A DNA stretch of 64,000 nt from Anagrus nilaparvatae (taxonomy: Eukaryota > Arthropoda > Insecta > Hymenoptera > Mymaridae): the NCBI GenBank assembly GCA_022575985.1, contig JAKSXM010000002.1, forward strand, positions 18,215,001 to 18,279,000. The letters are read 5' to 3'. This document shows, piece by piece, positions 57,001-64,000 of the stretch. A model generated the notes under the pieces. The model was given only the letters and a program-made list of their open reading frames with translations, did no database searches and was not told the DNA's origin. Each line of letters starts with the position of its first letter. Positions within the stretch are counted from its first letter, which is position 1. Made by a program: the position numbers and the translations under genes.

Positions 57001-57307
57001 CAGGGCTGTTAGTGATTACGAGATTTTTATAAATTAGCTGAAATCTAGTAACTTAACCAACTTCAAGCAAGTGCATAATCAAGCGCGCCAGACCCCAAAG
57101 ATAATAAATTTAAATATATATCAGCGATTTTTAATAATTAATAACGCGTTGAACGAGACTATTTATAATTTCAATTATTTATGCAAAATAAATAATTAAA
57201 ATTTGTTAAAATATAATTATCATGCACTTGCCTGAAGTTGGTTACGTTACTAGATTGTAGTAAAATTACTAGGATTTTATAAAATCTCGTAATCACTAAC
57301 ACCCCTG
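57001..57307. mobile_element. hAT MITE, 307 bp
   Basis: The ends CAGGGCTGTTAGTGATTACG and, reversed, CAGGGGTGTTAGTGATTACG differ at one base, and the terminal pairing continues for ~70 bases. The flanks GGGGCAAG (56993-57000) and AGGGCAAG (57308-57315) are an 8-bp duplication with one mismatch. CAGGG(G)TG ends with 8-bp duplications are typical of hAT elements. Confidence 0.9.
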
Positions 57308-58399
57308 AGGGCAAGGTTGGTGTCAAAATTTTTGTATTAAAAGAAATACACTTAAAAAAAATTTTCCTATTATAATTTTTGAACCCATTTTGAGGTTAAA
57401 ACTTTGATAAACGTAATTTTTAGCTTTTTTGACGGTCTAAACATTGAAATATCTCAGAATAGAGGAAAAACTCCTCTTTTCACGCTGGGGGTAACTTTGC
57501 CTAAGACTACTTTTCATCATGCCATCGAAAAAATGGCTATAAATTTCTAAATTTTATTTTTATACATTATAATTATCCTAAATGATGGATTTATGTTTTT
57601 TCACTTATTTTATAATCATAATTTACATGAAAAATAGTAATTTTGAGTATTTTATTTTAATTATATATTATAGTTTATACTTTTTTTATGTTTATCAAGT
57701 GGAATGAACCTTAACGCTTACTTTCAAATTGTAAATAAGGTTTTTGCAAATACTTTACAAAAAAATGTTCCACTTTCAGCTATGAGGTTACATTCGATAT
57801 TCACTATACGAGTGGTGGGGTTGGGGGTGAAAGGGAGCAATCACCCCCTCCTGAAAACCAAAAATGTATACAGTTTATTAATAAAATTTTGTGTAATTTT
57901 AAAAACTTTTACAAAACTTGCAAATTTTTACTGAATTTGCCACTCCCTGAGAAAGTTTTTGGATTTACCGCTGTTTACAACTAAAAATCTATCAAATCAA
58001 TGAAAACACAAAACCCGTGCCAAAATGTCAAAAAATTTACTTAAGCGATACAGGCTTTAAATTATATGCTCCGCTATCGTAGTTTTTACTATATTCAATA
58101 TTATCAATTTTTCATTTGGAAAAATTGAATGTCAAAAATTTTTCATAAAAAGTCAAGTATGTTTAAAATACGGACAAATTTTACCGCGGAAATTGGTATT
58201 GCTTGATTCAGCACTATTTTCTACATATTCACTTATTTTTATTCAAAAAGCATGTTTTCCTATAAATTTATAAAGATTTTTCGGAGACTAGAAAGCAGAA
58301 AAAATTTAAATACATAAGGAATAGTAAAAATTCAATATTGCAGTTATGATATCAGCTTTACTTAAAGGCGTGTTGTTTGTATTTATACATTTACAAGAC
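57308..58399. other. Repeat-like stretch without a supported gene
   Basis: 57800-57975 resembles the interior of the CAGYGGCGGAT MITE family (GCAATCACCCCCTCCTGA, CCACTCCCTGAGAAAG). No gene is recognised. The open frame at 57704-57934 runs through that repeat. Confidence 0.5.
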
Positions 58400-58605
58400 C
58401 AGCGGCGGATCCAGCAGTAGGCGAACGAGGCAATCACCCCCTCCTGAGAACCAAAAATACACATATTTTTTAATAAAATTTTATATAATTTGTATGTAAT
58501 TTTATTTATGTAATATTTTGTATTTAATTTAAAAAATTTTTATTTAAGCTGGAAAATTTTTACTGAATTCACCCCTCCCTCAGAAAATTTCTGGATCCGC
58601 CTCTG
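58400..58605 (+). mobile_element. hAT-like MITE with CAGCGGCGGATCCAG ends
   Basis: The left end CAGCGGCGGATCCAG and the right end CTGGATCCGCCTCTG are a near-perfect inverted repeat. It has CACCCCCTCCTGAGAA and CACCCCTCCCTCAGAA inside the two ends. No clear 8-bp duplication is visible here, unlike at 34223-34445. Confidence 0.75.
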
Positions 58606-58924
58606 ACTATAATTATGAAAATTTTTCGAGTGACAATTAAATAATTAAATGAATGTTCTATTATAACGTATGAAATAAAATGTTTTTTCAAATTTGCAAA
58701 TGCAAATTTTTATTAATTATAAGATTTTTTAATAAAATTAATTTTAGAAAACTTTTTAATTTAAAAGAGCAGTTTAAAAATAATTTTCATTCACAATGGT
58801 CGTTAAACTTAAATAGTTATAAATTTGAGAAGATTAATTTAAAATTAATATTAACAATTTTTATTTGCAAATAAACTATTTTTTTTTCTTTGTAAATTTG
58901 AAGGAGTTATTTTTAACGGTATTA

Positions 58925-59110
58925 ATATGATTTTTGTTCCTCATGGAGGAACATAGATTTTTTATTATTTTTTAAATAAACACGTTTTGAGACCCAAAAA
59001 ACTAAATAACCGATTTTCAAAAAAAGCATGTGTGTAAGTATGAATGTAATCGGTGATATTTGCGAAGCATTGTTTTTTTCAAAAAATCTCGAGGTTTTAT
59101 TTTTATTTGG
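58925..59110 (-). repeat. GGTTCCTC-family fragment, inverted
   Basis: TTGTTCCTCATGGAGGAACA followed by ACACGTTTTGAGACCCAAAA is the reversed end region of the family seen at 24865-25625 and 29588-30470. Confidence 0.65.
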
Positions 59111-59540
59111 ATGTAACACCTCATTTTTTCTATAAATGTAAAAGAAATTAATTATTATACACGATTTTTCAGATATTTCTTTATTTCTTTATTATATATA
59201 AATAACGGGCTAGAACCCAATACATGCTTTTTTAAAAATAAATTGTACATATAAAAAACAATTTATACATTGTCATGAAAATTAATTACTCTGATTAAGA
59301 AAATTTAACTAACTTGCAATTTTAAAATATTTAATTTTACATTAAATAATATAAGTCCAAAAATAATATGCATTAATAATCAAATATAATTCGGATACAA
59401 TAATTAAGATATCATTAGTCTAAAAGTCCAATCTTAATTTAATTTTTGCCTATATGACTAGAATAAATGACCATAGCAGGCAACCAAAACCAAGCCAACC
59501 CAATAGAGACCAAAGTGAATTACACAAAGTATACTTCTTT

Positions 59541-60225
59541 TATTAAAATAATAATCATAATGTAAAAAGACTAATTTGAGTCAAAATAATTTAAGCAGAA
59601 CCTATATACATTAGTTTTAAAACAGTCTTGACCTAATAAATTTTTAAGACTCTGTGGCAAAGAGTTCCACTGCCTTTTTAACCTGAGGTAAGGGGAATGA
59701 TATAACAAATCACTTTTAGCACTAGCTTCTTTTAAAATTCTAGGTTGGCGTAAATTGTATTCCAGTGATCTAATCTCGAACACGTTCCTCAAATTTTCAG
59801 GAAAACATGGATCTGATAATGCCTTATTCATAAACATTAGATCATATGCATTATGCAATGATTTGATGGAAGAAATATTAGCTAATTTAGAAATATTTGA
59901 GAAATCGTGCTCGAGAGGAGACATTGGAGAATTTGTTTTATATGAAACATAACGAAGACCCTTATGGATGATGCCTTCCAGAGAACTGTAGTCCACACTG
60001 GTCCAAGGCCTCCAGATTACAGATCCGTATGTTAAATGCGGAATCACAAATACTTTAATAAGGTTAGCTACAATAAATGGAGATCTGAAGTCCAAAGTAC
60101 TTCTTTTTATGAAACCAAGGATCTGGAGAGCCTTAGACAGTATAAACCCCCTGTGCTCCGAAAAGCAGATATGGTACCTAAAATTGAAAATACTATTATT
60201 TCCAAATTTTTACGTTGAAAAAAAA
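59541..60225 (-). pseudogene. Jockey/CR1-type LINE reverse-transcriptase C-terminus, 5'-truncated
   Basis: The minus-strand frame is open from about 60200 to a stop at 59571. It encodes FRYHICFSEHRGFILSKAL, QILGFIKRSTLDFRSPFIV, FVIPHLTYGSVIWRPW, LEGIIHKGLRYVSYK and LRLKRQWNSLPQSLKN. The order ILGFIKR, LTYGSVIW, then a basic helix and W-N-S-L-P is the post-palm part of Jockey/CR1/I-group RTs. The polymerase motifs are missing. The open frame of ~210 codons is undamaged over its length, so the insertion is not very old. No target duplication was found. Confidence 0.8.
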
Positions 60226-61214
60226 AAGTGCTATTATTTTTGTTCTTTTTGGACACAATACCTAATCTTTTTCCACGAGAGTCCTAGTTCCAGAAAAGTC
60301 GTACATACTGAATTTCAACTTCATTTCGGAAAGTATTTGTAGTTTTAGTAAGATTAATAGCTTAAATTTTAGTTTCAATAATTCCACTATTTCAAAATAA
60401 TATAAATCTTTTTATGCTTTCACTTTTATAATTTCTTAATTTTTTCGTGTTTATTCATGTCTTAGTCAAATTAAGTAAATTATTTTTTGTTCTAGAATTA
60501 CAATTAATGATTAATATGATAATTTAGCTAATTATTCTTAAACTTAAAATCCCTAATTCCTATATCATAATCACAAACTTTTGTCAGCTATAAATTAAAA
60601 ATTCATATCTACACTGTAAAAAGTAACTTCCTTAGATTAACAAAAAAAAAAGAAGAATTTTTTCGAAAAATTAGCAATTTTTCAAAAAAATTTGTAAATA
60701 TTCGATATAAATCGTAAATTTACTAAATTTAGTATATTATAGAAAAATTCGAGAATTCTCAATCTTTTTTTGTGAATTTAAGAAAAAATTGTAAATTCAC
60801 AACAATTTTACGTAAATTTACAACTATTTTTTTGTAAATTTTCAAAATATAATTTTAAACTATCAGTTTTTCTTGCGAATTCACAAAAAAAATCGAGAAT
60901 AGTTTATCGAAAATGTTCTAAATTTTTTGTTTGGAATTTTTACAGTGAGGTATGTAAGTTTATATTATTATTGTTCTTTTTTTTAATTAAGTTTTAGGAA
61001 GCCAGTGCCGGATTTAGGCTTGTGGGGGCCTGTTATAGGCACCTAATGTTAAAAAAATTTTGTGGGGGCCCGTAAGCCAAATAACACTTCTTTTGATAAA
61101 CTAATCAACGACAATTATATAAATTTATTAAAAGTTTCAACAAATAGCAAATATTTTCCACTTATACTGTTTTTTGCTTAATGGTTATATACAAATTAAA
61201 GTTTTACAATTTTA
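60226..61214. other. AT-rich repeat-like stretch
   Basis: 60655-60935 has many short palindromic words (TAAATTTACGTAAATTTA-like and CGAAAAATTAGCAATTTTTC) and may be a decayed fold-back element. 61008-61080 (CCAGTGCCGGATTTAGG, GTGGGGGCCTG) looks like an end of the CAGYGGCGGAT MITE family. No gene. Confidence 0.4.
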
Positions 61215-62320
61215 AAAAATAGATTTAAATTTATTTAACTGCGTATTTCCCACTGTCTTATATAAACTGAGAATCGCAATTTAGTTTCGCGAAATAAATG
61301 TTAACAGCAGCCCTCTATTGAATAAAAGATGAACTATGTTTTATATGGAATTAAAAAAAAAAGATTGATAAATGACTAAACTTATCATGCTATCATTAAC
61401 TTAATTTCATTAATTATTTTGAATACTTTATAAAATTTTTTGCTTGAAAATAGCTTGTATATTGTACAGTTTGCCTTTGAATGGTTGAAAATCGGAAGTG
61501 AAAAATATTTTAAAATTAAAACGATATATTTTAGCACTGTAATAGCTATTTATTAAACAGGGGATAAAATATTGGTTTCGACTTTGCATGCAGTTGTATG
61601 CACAAGCGAGCGTAGCGAGCGAATTGCTAGATCATAAACTTTTGGTGCTTTGGAGAGTGAAAAGCACTGAAATTAAAAATAATATTTATTTTCCGGAATT
61701 GGTTTTAATTACATATATTACCATCATTGACACAGCTACCTAAAATTTGTACACGGAAAAAAAATTACACAATATTACTACAGTTAAGTAATTATTTTAC
61801 AATTTAGTAATATTACTACAATATTCTGTACATATTTTTTTACTAAATTGGATACAATCCTTTTCTGAGTTTCTTAGTATTTAATCAAAATTCTCAAATA
61901 TAAAGTACAAAGCGGGTGAATTTTTAAATTCTTTAATTGTCTGGTAGAATTTTAAGAGTCCGTCCTTTAGACTTTTCACCTCTATAAGATAAAAATGTGA
62001 ATTATAAGGAAAAATATTATTAAATAAATTTGGTCTCGTTCCTGGTTGGCGAAATGTTCACGAAACGCAAAATTCATAAAAAGTTTTTTCCAATTATATT
62101 CGTTTTCTTGTTTGAGTTTTATTTTGAATTATAATATTTTTAAATTACAGAAAAGTAAGAAAGATTTCTTTTTTTTTAAATAGTCAAAATTAGTAAATTG
62201 AAGTTTAATAAATTACCAAAAATCAATAAATGGTCTTAAGAAGTTATTTTTAGCTATACTTTAGGAAAACAGTAACTAAATGCTTTCAATTTTTAGTGGG
62301 TTTTGGTACAAAACCCCTTA
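61215..62320 (+). repeat. ~1.2-kb dispersed repeat, copy 2
   Basis: Direct-orientation relative of 52640-53940 (see there). It differs mainly by an insertion near 61590-61625 that contains AAGCGAGCGTAGCGAGCGAA. Confidence 0.75.
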
Positions 62321-64000
62321 AATAATTGAAAATTAAAACAGAGTGAGCGAAATAAAAACATTCATCTTTTTTTCTCGCTTCCGTTTATACGTTTCTAAAA
62401 AAACAATTGTTGTTCAAAGATGAAGAATAAAAAAATAAAAAAATAAATTTATACAAAAATAAATCTTTATTCTAATTAACAAAATATTATTTTATTTTTT
62501 ACAAGAATAAATATTTTGTAAATAAATTACAATATATAAGATTAGACAAAATAACTAAAATAAATTTTTTTTTATTTTTGATCCTTAAATATTTTTATTT
62601 TAAGTTGGTCATCGGTTCAAATATTTTATTTTAAATTGAAAATAAAGAAAGAAAGATAAAGATATCTTTCTTGGAGAGTTTTTGAACTTAAAATTATATT
62701 CATGAATACAAATTCTGGTAACTTTAAAAAAAATGTCAACCATGTTCTTCCTAAATATTTCTAGCTTATTAAAGTTCTAATCGTAAAATTTGGACTGATA
62801 CTAAAAAATCTGCTGCTAACAGACATCAAACAAATATCTGCTTTTAATGGTTATTGCATCTCAAAAAAAAGTTTAATGCTACAATCAATACAATGTTTTG
62901 TTTTTTATCAAAAAAGTATTTGAGATCGACCCCAATAAAAATATGAATTATTTAATATCTATGCCAAAGAGTGAAATCTTAATCTTGTAAAATCATTTTT
63001 TTTTAAGTTTTGAATTAAACCCTATTAATTAATTTAAAAATTAAAAAAAAGTACTTCACATTTTTTCATTTATTTTTGAAATGAAAAATTCTAGATGAAT
63101 GAAGTTAATGAAATTAAAAAAGATTTAATTTAAAACGAAAAAATTAATTTGATTATCGTCATTGTATCAAGCAGATATTTTTCAAATGTATGGAAGTTTT
63201 ATAGTCAATTTTTCGGAATCAAAACATATTTTTTCGAAAATATGATTAAAAAAAATAATTTAATTTACCTAATTTTTAGCCTTCTAGACTTTTTAATTTC
63301 ACAAAGTTTTTAATATTCGGGATCTTTTCTATGAGAAATTGGAGTTTTACTCTTAAATTTACAAAAACTACCTTTTAAAGCTTTTCATTAAAAAATGGCC
63401 AAAATTCTTGATTAGCGATAATAAAAAAAAACCCAATGGACCAAATCTGGACGCTCCAAGTGCGAATCCCTTTGAGGAGTAAATTTAAGGATGAAACCTC
63501 AATTTTCCATAGAAAGGATCCCAAAAAATTTATATTTGAGCAAATCTGTTAGTACGCCGGAAACCTGGCACCGCGAAACCGCCCCCCTTCTCGAATATTG
63601 ACTAGAGTAATACGCGCTTGTTTGAAAATATAAACCTAAAAAATGTTAAAAAATGGAAAAAATGATTTTTAAAATTTAACAATAATTAATAGTAAGAATT
63701 TAACCAAGGAAGTAAAAAAAGGAATGGCCTAGATCGCATGTCAATTAGCATCCGAGGCGAAGCCGAGGATGGAAAACTGCAATCTGGGGCATTCTTTTTT
63801 TGCTCACATGAAAAAAACGAAATTTTTCTTTCTGAGTGGTGAGAAAACGCGTTTTTCGATTTCCTTGCAGAGCGAAAAAAATCTTGTCAACCCTCTAGGA
63901 AGAAAAAACTCAGAATATACATTTCAGAAATATCTGTCCATATAACAAATTAGATCAAATCAGATAAACATATCCGAGATATATCATATTTCTAAAAATG
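62321..64000. other. Window end, no supported gene
   Basis: AT-rich DNA with short GC patches at 63560-63595 (GGAAACCTGGCACCGCGAAA) and 63725-63800 (CATCCGAGGCGAAGCCGAGG). A 38-codon open frame at about 63436-63552 has no recognisable features. A continuation of the 54864 gene was looked for here and not found. Confidence 0.4.

Noticed and set aside
59755..60342. Plus-strand open frames of 60-77 codons
   Set aside because: They are antisense to the LINE RT fragment on the minus strand.
1..64000. tRNA, rRNA or intact autonomous transposon genes
   Set aside because: None was found. Only isolated box A-like words and damaged retroelement pieces are present.

Overview
This is an AT-rich, intron-containing window with no prokaryotic features. 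The content suggests an arthropod, most likely an insect nuclear genome. It has a Toll-type receptor with the insect arrangement of leucine-rich repeats plus a TIR domain, R1-clade, Jockey/CR1-type, Penelope-like and Ty1/copia retroelement remnants, Helitrons, and a dense population of inverted-repeat (TIR) DNA elements. I cannot name the species; a small AT-rich insect genome such as a parasitoid wasp would fit, but that is only an inference.

Layout: 1-15.5 kb is almost entirely mobile DNA. It holds a Helitron, a 5'-truncated R1-type LINE with a 14-bp target duplication, two 361-bp PIF/Harbinger MITEs, a Penelope-like remnant, a decayed transposon ORF with a Baculo_FP-like domain, a LINE tail and a dead copia pol. 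An inverted repeat (1-138 and 15329-15465) frames this block. From 15.7 to 23.9 kb lies a five-exon Toll-like receptor gene (911 codons), whose two large introns are filled with inverted-repeat elements. From 23.9 to 28.3 kb come the 3' flank, a second Helitron of the same family and further repeats. From 28.3 to 32.8 kb lies a divergent short-chain dehydrogenase/reductase gene, interrupted by a 2-kb palindromic element rich in GATCTCCGGAGATC-type motifs. From 33 to 37 kb are TIR elements, two with 7-8 bp matched target duplications.

From 37.5 to 44.1 kb lies a five-coding-exon orphan gene (160 codons) whose introns are all phase 0 and carry large elements. From 45.3 to 47.1 kb is a fold-back element built of head-to-head arrays of ~151-bp units. 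At 50.7-51.2 kb on the minus strand is a two-exon gene for a 68-residue secreted peptide with an inhibitor-cystine-knot cysteine pattern. This is the most interesting coding find and is too small to be seen as one ORF. At 54.8-56.3 kb are the first two coding exons of another unrecognised, basic, small-exon gene. The remainder to 64 kb is repeats: a hAT MITE with an 8-bp target duplication, a LINE fragment, and a ~1.2-kb direct repeat pair at 52.6 and 61.2 kb.

The host genes (Toll, SDR, two orphan genes, cystine-knot peptide) do not form an obvious functional cluster. Toll and the cystine-knot peptide could both concern defence or secretion, but nothing in the sequence links them. Exon boundaries were read by eye from GT/AG sites and reading frame. 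Repeat boundaries come from matching termini and target-site duplications within the window.
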